From: DATBSL01 sp964561785
GTDB taxonomy: Bacteria > Acidobacteriota > Vicinamibacteria > Fen-336
Reading direction: 5' to 3'
Assembly: GCA_964561785.1 (NCBI GenBank)
Contig: CAZLRF010000028.1
Location: 1-64,000 of the forward strand
Length of the DNA: 64,000 bases
Part shown: piece by piece, positions 23,526 through 30,762 of the stretch
How the letters are laid out: the number at the start of each line of letters is the position of its first letter
Numbering within the stretch: position 1 is the stretch's first letter
Position numbers and translations under genes: made by a program
The notes under the pieces: model-generated
The model's database searches: none
What the model saw: only the letters and a program-made list of their open reading frames with translations
What the model was told of the DNA's origin: nothing

Positions 23526-24515
23526 ATGAACTCATTGAGGACGACCTGGGTCCCCGTGGGCCTGATCGCCGTTCTTGCGATCGCGCTTCTCACGGTGACC
23601 GGGACGGCGGTGGCGGCCCCGGAGCAGGCCCCTCCGGCCGTCCAGAAGGCCCCTCACGGGGCCTACGCCGGGACCGAAGCGTGTCTCGCCTGCCACCAGG
23701 ACATGGCGGGTGCGACCACGAAGGGCCCGCACTCCCACGCGTTCCGCGCGGGCACGCCGATGTCGCCGAAGGGCTGCCAGGAGTGCCACGGCGACACGAA
23801 GGCCGCGCTCGGCTGCGAGGCCTGCCACGGCCCCGGCAAGGAGCACGCCGACGCGGGCGGCGACAAGACCAAGATCCGTCCCTTCGCCTCGCTGTCCGTC
23901 AAGGAAGCGAGCGACACCTGCGTGAGCTGCCACTTCCGCACGGACCACACCTTCTGGGCGGGCAGCCAGCACGACGAGCGCCAGGTCGGCTGCACGTCGT
24001 GCCACAGCATCCACGCGCCGGCCGGCGAGAGCCAGCTCAAGGCGGCCACCCAGACCGCCCTGTGCGCGCAGTGCCATCGGTCGATCGCGAACAAGCAGTT
24101 CCGCTTCAACCACATGCCGGTGCGCGAGGGCAAGATGGAGTGCTCGTCCTGCCACAATGTGCACGGCTCGCGCAACGTGAAGCTGCTGAAGGAAGGCGGC
24201 ACCGTCAACGAGTCCTGCACCGCCTGCCACGGCGAGAAGCGCGGCCCGCACCTGTGGGAGCACCCGCCGGTGACCGAGAGCTGCTCGACCTGCCACGACC
24301 CCCACGGCTCGAACAACGACCGGATGCTGATCGCCAAGCAGCCCTTCCTGTGCCAGCGCTGCCACGTGACGTCGCGGCACCCCCCCACGGTGTACGAGGG
24401 CTACCTGCTGAACAACTCGCAGAACGCCAACAAGATCTACGGCCGATCCTGCGTGGTCTGCCACCAGCAGGTCCACGGGTCGAACGGCCCCAACGGCAAG
24501 GCGCTCTTGCGGTAG
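23526..24515 (+). CDS. MtrA/DmsE-type multiheme c-type cytochrome
   Basis: The protein is 329 residues with a signal peptide (residues 1-31). Eleven CXXCH sites are visible: CLACH, CQECH, CEACH, CVSCH, CTSCH, CAQCH, CSSCH, CTACH, CSTCH, CQRCH and CVVCH. MtrA and DmsE proteins are usually decaheme. They form the haem wire inside the MtrB barrel and move electrons across the outer membrane. The MtrB-type gene follows 15 bases downstream, which is diagnostic of a porin-cytochrome conduit. ATG at 23526 with AAGGAG; a hairpin abuts that site. Confidence 0.93.
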   Translation: MNSLRTTWVPVGLIAVLAIALLTVTGTAVAAPEQAPPAVQKAPHGAYAGTEACLACHQDMAGATTKGPHSHAFRAGTPMSPKGCQECHGDTKAALGCEACHGPGKEHADAGGDKTKIRPFASLSVKEASDTCVSCHFRTDHTFWAGSQHDERQVGCTSCHSIHAPAGESQLKAATQTALCAQCHRSIANKQFRFNHMPVREGKMECSSCHNVHGSRNVKLLKEGGTVNESCTACHGEKRGPHLWEHPPVTESCSTCHDPHGSNNDRMLIAKQPFLCQRCHVTSRHPPTVYEGYLLNNSQNANKIYGRSCVVCHQQVHGSNGPNGKALLR

Positions 24516-24530
24516 GTGAGGAGGATAGCC

Positions 24531-26819
24531 ATGCGCAACACAGTGATGATCGGCGCTGCGGCGCTCCTCGCCGCCTCCGCGACCTTCGCGGCGGCGCAGG
24601 AGAAGCCGCAGCAGGGAACCTTCGACGTCGGCGGCCGCTTCACGGACGTCGACGGTGACGAGGCGCGCTACGAGCGATACCGCGACCTGCAAAGCGGCGT
24701 GAACGCCAACTTCCTGTTCGGCAAGGAGACGTCGAGCTGGACGTTCGACTTCCTGGCCCGGAACATCGGCTACGAGGACGGCCGCTACGAGCTGAACTAC
24801 AAGAGCAGCAAGTGGAAGGTCTGGGCGCTCTTCGACCAGGTCCCGACCAACTACGCCTACTACACGCGGACGCCGTACCAGTGCACCGGCGGCAACTGCT
24901 CGCTCGACGCGGGCTTGCGCTCGCAGGTCGAGAACCGGACGGCCATCGGCGTCCCGACCACGCTTGCGCAGATCCTCGCCGGCACGTCCTACAACGCCAT
25001 CGCCAACCCGTTCGACCTCGAGTCGCGGCGGGACACGATCGCCGCCGAGGCGCGCTTCTCGGCCACCGACAACCTCGACTTCATCGTGGGCGTCCACAGC
25101 TACAAGCGCAAGGGGAACATGCCGTGGGGCGCGTCGTTCGCGTTCTCCGTGGGCGTCGAGCTGCCGCTCGTGATCGACAACCGGGAGACCGACTGGCTGG
25201 GCGCCGTCGAGTGGGCGAGCCACCAGGGGATGACCCGCTTCGAGTACCAGCACCAGAAGTTCGACCAGAACATCCCCGACCTGCGGTGGGACAACCCGAA
25301 CCGGGCGACCGACTTCTGCCGGACCGGCCTCGCCAACCAGCCCCCCGGCACCTGCTGGGACCCGAGCGGCTACATCAACGGCAACGGGCCCGCCTTCGGC
25401 CGGATGGCCCTGCCCCCGTCGAACAGCGTCGACCGCTTCAACTGGATGGGCATGATCAAGCTGCCCGGGCGCACCACCGCGAACGCGAGCCTCGGCACGG
25501 GCATCGGCCGTCAGGACAACGCGCTCATCCCGTGGACGACCAACACCAGCATCAACACAGAGGCGACCTGGGCGGCGTTCCCCGAGCTGCGCGAGCTGCC
25601 GCGGGACACGTCGAACATGCGCGTGGACTACTTCACCGGCACCGCGAACGTGACCTCGCGGGCGATCCGGAACCTCACCCTGACCGGCCGCTACCGGCAC
25701 AACAGCCGCACCGACTTCACGCGGGAGTTCGACGCCATCGAGTACGTCCGCTTCGACGCGGTGCCGGAGGAGACGGGCGGGATCACGCACGCGCTCAACA
25801 TCAGCCGCAACACCTTCGACGCGGACGCCTCGTTCACCGGGATCGAGCGCACGGCCGTCCGCTTCGGGTACGGCGTCGACCGCTGGGAGCACACCCACCG
25901 CACGACCTCGGGATGGCAGGACGACACGGCCCGCGTGTCGGTCGACTTCGTGGGCAACCAGTGGCTGACGCTGCGGGCCCAGTACAAGCACGTCGACCGC
26001 GACACGATCGACCTCAGCCCCGAGGCGCTCGCGGAGGCCGCGATGCAGCCTGCGGCGCGCTTCTACGACGAGGCGGCGCGCAAGAGCGACCGGATGTCGC
26101 TGTTGGCCGAGGTGATGCCGACGTCGTCGCTCGGCCTCAGCTTCAGCTGGGGCAAGGGCCAGGACGACTACCAGGAAGGCGACCCCACCCAGGAGTTCGG
26201 CCTGCTCGACAACGAGAACACCTCGTGGACGGTGGGGCTCAGCTACGCCCCGAGCAACAAGGTGAACCTCGGCGCCAACTACGGCCGCGACGAGTTCAGC
26301 GCCCTGCAGGCCTCGCGCAACGCCAACCCGGCCCCCGACCCGACGTGGACCGACCCGAACCGCAACTGGACGCTCGACAACGACGAGACGGTCAACACGT
26401 TCGCCGCCTACGTCGACCTCATCAAGGCGTTCGCCCGGACCGACATCCGGGCCGCCTACACGTACAGCGACTCCGACCAGGCGTTCGTACACGGCGGACC
26501 GCGCATCGGCTCCCTGTCGGCGGCCAACCAGTTCGTGGCGCTGCCGAACGTGACGAACACGTGGCAGCAGTTCACCCTCGACGTCAGCTACTCGATCTCG
26601 AAGAGCTTCGGCATCGGGCTCTACTATCTCTTCGAGAAGTTCGACGTCGAGGACTGGGCGACGATCAACACCGCGGGGCCGCAGACGCTCCCGCGGCCCG
26701 AGCTGGGGGCGCAGACCGACACGGCACGCATCGACTGGTTCGGGGCGCTCATCACCGGCTACGGCAACCGGCCCTACAAGGGTCAGACCGGCATCGTGCG
26801 GGTGTTCTACAACTTCTGA
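24531..26819 (+). CDS. MtrB/PioB-type outer-membrane beta-barrel
   Basis: The protein is 762 residues. Signal peptide at 1-22. The remainder is alternating amphipathic strands, and the chain ends in FYNF with the terminal Phe typical of outer-membrane barrels. Two cysteines five residues apart (YQCTGGNCS, near residue 120) recall the N-terminal Cys pair of MtrB. MtrB sheathes the MtrA cytochrome and makes the outer-membrane electron conduit. The same family serves Fe(III) reduction (MtrB) and Fe(II) oxidation (PioB, MtoB), so direction is open. ATG with GAGGAGGA upstream. Two hairpins follow the stop. Confidence 0.92.
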   Translation: MRNTVMIGAAALLAASATFAAAQEKPQQGTFDVGGRFTDVDGDEARYERYRDLQSGVNANFLFGKETSSWTFDFLARNIGYEDGRYELNYKSSKWKVWALFDQVPTNYAYYTRTPYQCTGGNCSLDAGLRSQVENRTAIGVPTTLAQILAGTSYNAIANPFDLESRRDTIAAEARFSATDNLDFIVGVHSYKRKGNMPWGASFAFSVGVELPLVIDNRETDWLGAVEWASHQGMTRFEYQHQKFDQNIPDLRWDNPNRATDFCRTGLANQPPGTCWDPSGYINGNGPAFGRMALPPSNSVDRFNWMGMIKLPGRTTANASLGTGIGRQDNALIPWTTNTSINTEATWAAFPELRELPRDTSNMRVDYFTGTANVTSRAIRNLTLTGRYRHNSRTDFTREFDAIEYVRFDAVPEETGGITHALNISRNTFDADASFTGIERTAVRFGYGVDRWEHTHRTTSGWQDDTARVSVDFVGNQWLTLRAQYKHVDRDTIDLSPEALAEAAMQPAARFYDEAARKSDRMSLLAEVMPTSSLGLSFSWGKGQDDYQEGDPTQEFGLLDNENTSWTVGLSYAPSNKVNLGANYGRDEFSALQASRNANPAPDPTWTDPNRNWTLDNDETVNTFAAYVDLIKAFARTDIRAAYTYSDSDQAFVHGGPRIGSLSAANQFVALPNVTNTWQQFTLDVSYSISKSFGIGLYYLFEKFDVEDWATINTAGPQTLPRPELGAQTDTARIDWFGALITGYGNRPYKGQTGIVRVFYNF

Positions 26820-26828
26820 TCGCGGGGC

Positions 26829-26853
26829 CTCCGGGCGGCGACGCCGCCCGGAG
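26829..26853 (+). terminator. Hairpin after the MtrB-type gene
   Basis: An 11-bp perfect stem, CTCCGGGCGGC/GCCGCCCGGAG with a GAC loop, begins nine bases after the stop of the barrel gene. No U-run follows, so on its own it may be an RNA-stabilising or Rho-assisted structure. A second hairpin lies just downstream. Confidence 0.6.
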
Positions 26854-26862
26854 CCTCTCTTC

Positions 26863-26905
26863 GGGGGATGGCGGGCAAGCGCTCGTCATCCCCCGTTCTC
26901 TTTCT
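26863..26905 (+). terminator. Likely Rho-independent terminator of the MtrAB operon
   Basis: GGGGGATG at 26863-26870 pairs with CATCCCCC at 26887-26894 around a 16-base loop. It is followed by GTTCTCTTTCT, the most U-rich stretch in this spacer. Together with the preceding hairpin it closes the electron-transfer operon before the second helix-turn-helix gene. Confidence 0.5.
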
Positions 26906-26990
26906 GGAGACGGCCAGTAGAACGAGGGTACGGGGACTGAACCATCTGAGCTATTCATCTCCTCCAGAGCCACCATGTAACGTGGGCTTC

Positions 26991-27218
26991 GTGCGACACA
27001 CTGTGGACGTGGCCGCCCCGGAGACGGTGGGGACCGACTTCCTCACCCGGTCGGACGTGTCGAAGCTGCTGGGCGTCTCGCCGAACACGGTGACGCGCTG
27101 GGCCCGCGAGGGCCGGCTGCCCTGCCAGGTCACGCTGGGCGGGCATCACCGGTTCGAGCGGGACCTCGTCGAGCAGCTGCGCAAGAGCCTTTACCGGGAA
27201 GGCAAGTACCCGGCCTGA
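26991..27218 (+). CDS. Small MerR/BldC-type helix-turn-helix regulator, copy 2
   Basis: The protein is 75 residues, colinear with copy 1 at 23101-23325. The helix-turn-helix and wing (LLGVSPNTVTRWAREG, GGHHRF) are nearly unchanged; most differences are conservative (E/D, K/R, V/L). The GTG start was chosen by alignment to copy 1. In-frame sequence upstream shows no further similarity. Presence on both sides of MtrAB suggests a local duplication, with each copy reading its own or a shared operator. It stands alone behind the MtrAB terminators. Confidence 0.82.
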   Translation: MRHTVDVAAPETVGTDFLTRSDVSKLLGVSPNTVTRWAREGRLPCQVTLGGHHRFERDLVEQLRKSLYREGKYPA

Positions 27219-27355
27219 GGCCGGGGACAGCTCGAGGCCGTCGTCCCGCACGCGGCGGGCCCGCCCGCCCGTGATGGTGGTGAAGGTGCGTCGGCGCGGG
27301 AAAAGGCCTTGACCCCCGGGGGGCGGCGGGCGCAAGGTAGTGCCGGAGATCCCCG

Positions 27356-27745
27356 GTGACGGCGACGCGGGTCAGGACGACGAAGAGGCGCCCCGCGCGC
27401 GTGGCGTCGGAACGGCACGCCCCGTCGGCGACCGCCGTGGCGGCCGAGGCACTGAGGACCGGCGTCCTGCCCAACGGGTTTCGCCGCCGGGTGGCGATCC
27501 CGCACGAGGACGAGACGATTCGCGTCGGGGACCCGGACGACGACAGCCTCGCCAACGAGTACGTCGGCGAGGAGCTTCCCGGGGGTTCGACACCCACACC
27601 CGACCAGAGCTGTGTCGACGAGATCGGCCGCGCCTACGGCCTGCAGGACGAGGACAACGGCCTCCTGAGGACGAGCGCGGAGGTGCTCGGTCGCCGCGAC
27701 CGGCGCCGCGCGGAGCTGCGCTCGCCACGCCGCCCGCGCGGCTGA
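27356..27745 (+). CDS. DUF6335-like protein
   Basis: The protein is 129 residues with a GTG start. The N-terminal 40 residues are basic. The central segment NEYVGEELPGGSTPTPDQSCVDEIGRAYG and the following GLQDEDNGLLRTSAEVL match my memory of the DUF6335 family, common in Acidobacteria and Cyanobacteria. No function is known for that family and I infer none. The C-terminal end is Arg-rich. A hairpin with a 6-bp GCCCCG/CGGGGC stem overlaps the stop and may terminate transcription. Confidence 0.65.
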   Translation: MTATRVRTTKRRPARVASERHAPSATAVAAEALRTGVLPNGFRRRVAIPHEDETIRVGDPDDDSLANEYVGEELPGGSTPTPDQSCVDEIGRAYGLQDEDNGLLRTSAEVLGRRDRRRAELRSPRRPRG

Positions 27746-27746
27746 C

Positions 27747-27765
27747 GCCCCGGCGCTCGCGGGGC
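27747..27765 (+). terminator. Short hairpin at the end of the DUF6335-like gene
   Basis: GCCCCG and CGGGGC pair around a 7-base loop, followed by GGTTTGG. Weak U-tract; moderately plausible as a terminator. It lies immediately before the putative -35 box at 27769. Confidence 0.35.
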
Positions 27766-27768
27766 GGT

Positions 27769-27798
27769 TTGGACTCCGCACGCGTCCCGTACGAGAAT
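27769..27798 (+). promoter_or_regulatory. Possible promoter of the IMPase-ADP-ribosylglycohydrolase gene
   Basis: TTGGAC at 27769-27774, an 18-base spacer, then GAGAAT at 27793-27798. The ATG follows eight bases after the -10 box, so the message could be leaderless. There is no ribosome site before the ATG. The -10 box is imperfect, so confidence is limited. Confidence 0.35.
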
Positions 27799-27806
27799 CG
27801 CCCGCC

Positions 27807-29630
27807 ATGGCCATCGACCTCCGCCTCGCGCTCGAGCACGCCACGCGCGCGGCGCTCGAGGCCGGCGCGGTCCTGCGCGCGGACCTCCACCGGGCGGGAG
27901 GACCGCGGGGAGGAGGCGACAAGGCCGAGGCCGACACGGAGGCGGAGCGCCTGGTGCGCAGCCGCCTGCTCGATGCCTTTCCGGGGTGGGGCTTCCTCGG
28001 CGAGGAGACGGGCGCCGCGCCGGGCGACCCGGCCCTCCCGGTGTGGGTGGTCGACCCGAACGACGGGACGCGCGACTACCTGAAGGGCCGGCGGGGCAGC
28101 GCCGTCTCGATCGGCCTCCTCCTGGGCGAGGTGCCTCGCCTGGGCGTGGTCTTCGCGTTCGCCTACCCGGACGGAGAGGGCGACCTGTTCGCCTGGGCGG
28201 AGGGCTGCGGGCCGCTGCGGCGCAACGGGCGCCCCGTGGCCGCCGACCTGCCCAGTGCGCTCTCGCCCGCGGACGTCGTGCTCGTGTCGAGCGCGGGGGA
28301 CAGGGACCCGCAGGGCAACCTCGCCTGCGTGACGCCCGCCCGCTTCCGCGCCGTGCCCAGCATCGCTCACCGCCTCGCCCTCGTCGCCGCGGGGGAGGCG
28401 GCGGCCGCGGTGTCGCTCAACTGGCCCTCGGCATGGGACTACGCCGCCGGGCAGGCGCTGCTCCGCGGGGCGAGAGCGGTGCTCCTCGACGAGCAGGGAC
28501 GCGAGGTGTCCTACGAGCCGGGAGGGCGCAGCCGCTGCGTCTGCGCGTTCGGGGGGCGGGAGGCCGTGGCCCGCACCCTCGCTTCGCGGCCCTGGCACAC
28601 GCTCGGCCTGCGGGCCGAGGGCCGCGCCGTGTCGCTCGAGCCGGCGCGGCTCGCGCCTGGGCGGGCGATCGTCGACGCGGGACGGCTCGCCCGCGCCCAG
28701 GGGTGCCTCCTCGGCCAGGTCGCCGGCGACTCGCTCGGCGGGCTCGTCGAGTTCCAGCCAGGCCGGGCGATCCGGGAGGCGCATCCTCTCGGGCCGCGCC
28801 TCCTCGTCGACGGCGGGCACTGGGACCTGCTCGCCGGGCAGCCGACCGACGACTCGGAGATGGCGCTCGCCCTCGCGCGGTCGATCCTCGGGCGGGGCCG
28901 CTTCGAGCGCGAGGCCGCCCGGGAGGCCTACCGCCGGTGGATGCGCTCGTCCCCGTTCGACGTCGGCGGCACGGTCGCCGCGGCGCTGCGCGACCACCCG
29001 AACCCCGCCAGCCAGGCCAACGGCTCGCTGATGCGCGCCTGCCCCCTCGGGATCCTCGCACACGCGCTCTCTCCCACGCAGGCGGCGGAGCTCGCGCGAC
29101 AGGATTCGAGCCTCACCCACCCGAGCCCGGTCTGCGGCGACGCGACGGCCGCGTTCGTGGTGGCCGTCGCACACGCGGTGAGGGAGGGGGACGGGGGCGA
29201 GCGGGCCTGGCGCGCCGCGGTCGAGTGGGTGCGCTCCGCGGGAGCGGCCCTCCTCGTCCGCGAGGCGCTCGAGGAGGCGGCGGAGCGGCCTCCGGCCTGC
29301 GACGAGGGCAGCGAGGGGTGGGTGAGGATCGCGCTGCAGAACGCCTTCCACGAGGCGCTGCGGGCGCCGGGCGTCGAGGAGGGCGTCGTGGCGACGGTGC
29401 GGCGCGGGGGCGACACGGACACGAACGCGGCCGTCGCGGGGGCGCTGCTCGGGGCCGTCCACGGCCGCGAGTCGGTGCCCCTGCAGTGGCGGTCGATGGT
29501 CCTGAGCTGCCGGCCGCTCGGGCCGCGGGCCCGCCGGCCGCGCCCGGGCGAGTACTGGCCGGTGGACGTTCTGGAGATCGCCGAGCGGCTGCTGCTCGCC
29601 GGCGAGGACGCGGGAGGAGGATCGCGATGA
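27807..29630 (+). CDS. Fusion of an inositol-monophosphatase-family domain and an ADP-ribosylglycohydrolase
   Basis: The protein is 607 residues. Residues 1 to about 255 are an IMPase/CysQ-fold phosphatase with intact metal motifs: GEETG at 65-69, DPNDGT at 83-88 and WDYAAG at 210-215. Residues about 295-607 are an ADP-ribosylglycohydrolase (DraG/ARH type) with GDSLGG near 308, TDDS at 347-350, NGSLMR at 405-410 and a GGDTDT magnesium motif near 535. Both active sites look complete. One polypeptide could remove ADP-ribose from a target and dephosphorylate a related nucleotide, but no substrate is visible. The RidA gene overlaps its stop by four bases (ATGA). Confidence 0.9.
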   Translation: MAIDLRLALEHATRAALEAGAVLRADLHRAGGPRGGGDKAEADTEAERLVRSRLLDAFPGWGFLGEETGAAPGDPALPVWVVDPNDGTRDYLKGRRGSAVSIGLLLGEVPRLGVVFAFAYPDGEGDLFAWAEGCGPLRRNGRPVAADLPSALSPADVVLVSSAGDRDPQGNLACVTPARFRAVPSIAHRLALVAAGEAAAAVSLNWPSAWDYAAGQALLRGARAVLLDEQGREVSYEPGGRSRCVCAFGGREAVARTLASRPWHTLGLRAEGRAVSLEPARLAPGRAIVDAGRLARAQGCLLGQVAGDSLGGLVEFQPGRAIREAHPLGPRLLVDGGHWDLLAGQPTDDSEMALALARSILGRGRFEREAAREAYRRWMRSSPFDVGGTVAAALRDHPNPASQANGSLMRACPLGILAHALSPTQAAELARQDSSLTHPSPVCGDATAAFVVAVAHAVREGDGGERAWRAAVEWVRSAGAALLVREALEEAAERPPACDEGSEGWVRIALQNAFHEALRAPGVEEGVVATVRRGGDTDTNAAVAGALLGAVHGRESVPLQWRSMVLSCRPLGPRARRPRPGEYWPVDVLEIAERLLLAGEDAGGGSR

Positions 29631-30088
29631 AGCGCGCGCTTGGGATGGCCGGCGTCTTCCTGGCCGGCCTCGGGATGGGGGCCGGGCTGGCCGGCGTGAA
29701 GGCGGCGCCGGTTCGCAAGCACGTCAACCTGCCGGGGCGCGCGGTGGCCGCGCCCTTCAGCGACGCGGTACTGGTGGGCGACACGCTGTACCTGGCCGGG
29801 CGGCTCGGCTTCGTCCCCGGGACGCGGCAGATCCCGGCGAGCGCCGAGGAGGAGGCGAGGAACGTCCTCGACCAGTTCAAGGCCGTGCTGGCCGAGGCCG
29901 GCATGTCGATGGACGACCTCGTGTCCGTCCAGGTGTTCTGCTCCGACGTCTCGCTGTTCGACACGTGGAACAAGGTCTACCCGACCTACTTCGGCAAGGA
30001 GCTGCCGGCGCGCGCCTTCATCGGCTCGGGGCCGCTGCTGTTCGGGGCGCGCTTCGAGATGCAGGCGATCGCGGTGAGGCGCCCCTGA
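29627..30088 (+). CDS. Exported RidA/YjgF-family protein
   Basis: The protein is 153 residues. A hydrophobic signal or anchor (residues 4-27) precedes a complete RidA domain (about 35-153) with SDAVLVGDTLYLAGRLG, the DQFKAVLAEAGMSMDDLV helix and the Arg of LPARAFIG that in RidA binds the imine substrate. RidA hydrolyses reactive enamines and imines, normally in the cytoplasm, so an exported form is unusual. It is translationally coupled to the preceding fusion protein. The stop codon sits inside a strong terminator stem. Confidence 0.87.
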   Translation: MKRALGMAGVFLAGLGMGAGLAGVKAAPVRKHVNLPGRAVAAPFSDAVLVGDTLYLAGRLGFVPGTRQIPASAEEEARNVLDQFKAVLAEAGMSMDDLVSVQVFCSDVSLFDTWNKVYPTYFGKELPARAFIGSGPLLFGARFEMQAIAVRRP

Positions 30089-30114
30089 GGGATCCCCGAG
30101 AGGGATCCCTCAGG
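30084..30114. terminator. Strong bidirectional hairpin terminator between RidA and DinB genes
   Basis: CCTGAGGGATCCC and GGGATCCCTCAGG form a perfect 13-bp stem with a CGAGA loop. The RidA stop codon lies within the left arm. It separates two convergent genes and is the clearest hairpin in the window. No strong U-tract follows on either side. Confidence 0.7.
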
Positions 30115-30120
30115 AGTTGT

Positions 30121-30174
30121 CCGTAGCGAAGGCCCCGCGGAGAGCCGTCGCAAGGAAGGCCCCTTCCGAGAGCC
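30121..30174. repeat. Two degenerate tandem units of a short dispersed repeat
   Basis: Unit 1 at 30121-30146 and unit 2 at 30147-30174 share GAAGGCCCC and GAGAGCC blocks. A third related unit of the same 26-base length occurs at 57079-57104 (20 of 26 positions equal to unit 1). Both places follow a hairpin between genes. Short intergenic repeats of this kind can be mobile or regulatory; the nature here is unknown. Confidence 0.35.
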
Positions 30175-30178
30175 AGGG

Positions 30179-30679
30179 CTACACCACCGGCGGCTCCATG
30201 CCGTACGCCGTCCACTCCTCGCGGGCGGGGCCGTAGACGCCGGGCACGGCGAGCCCCCCCTGGCGCATCAGCACGGTCATCTGCCCGCGATGGTGCGCCT
30301 GGTGGGTGAGGAGCGCCTGCAGGGTCAGGCCCCGCGGCCAACGTTCGCCGTACATGTCGTCCTCGACCTCGAGCGTCGCGTCGGTCCAGGACGCGACCCC
30401 CTCGGCGACCGAGCGGGCCGCCTCGGCGTAGGCCCTCGCGATCGCCTCCGCGCTCGCGGGCGGGGCCTCGTCGGGGGAAGGGCCCGAGACCCCCAGCCCC
30501 ACGCGCTCGAGCATCTCGCGGGGCGTCGTCGCGAGGTGCCAGGCCAGGCGGCCGAGCGTGCGGTGGCCCGGCGAGACGGCCTGCGACAGCGCGCCGTCGG
30601 TGAGGGCTTGGAGCACCTTCAGCGTCGACGTGCTTTCGTGCGCCCAGGCCTTCCGGAAGTCGTCCACGCGGCGGAACAT
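30179..30679 (-). CDS. DinB-family putative metal-dependent enzyme
   Basis: The protein is 166 residues. A four-helix DinB/YfiT fold is suggested by the metal-binding histidines: RLAWHLATTPREM near residue 48 and LTHQAHHRGQM near 130. Family members include thiol transferases and nucleases, mostly unassigned. It converges with the RidA gene across the hairpin at 30084-30114. ATG with GGAGGTGAG upstream. Confidence 0.85.
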   Translation of the reverse strand: MFRRVDDFRKAWAHESTSTLKVLQALTDGALSQAVSPGHRTLGRLAWHLATTPREMLERVGLGVSGPSPDEAPPASAEAIARAYAEAARSVAEGVASWTDATLEVEDDMYGERWPRGLTLQALLTHQAHHRGQMTVLMRQGGLAVPGVYGPAREEWTAYGMEPPVV

Positions 30680-30762
30680 CGCTCACCTCCGTTCGCCGCA
30701 CTTCTATCACGGAGGCGGTCGGCGACCGGGCCCCTCGCCGGGAAGGGCGGTGGCGCGGCTAG

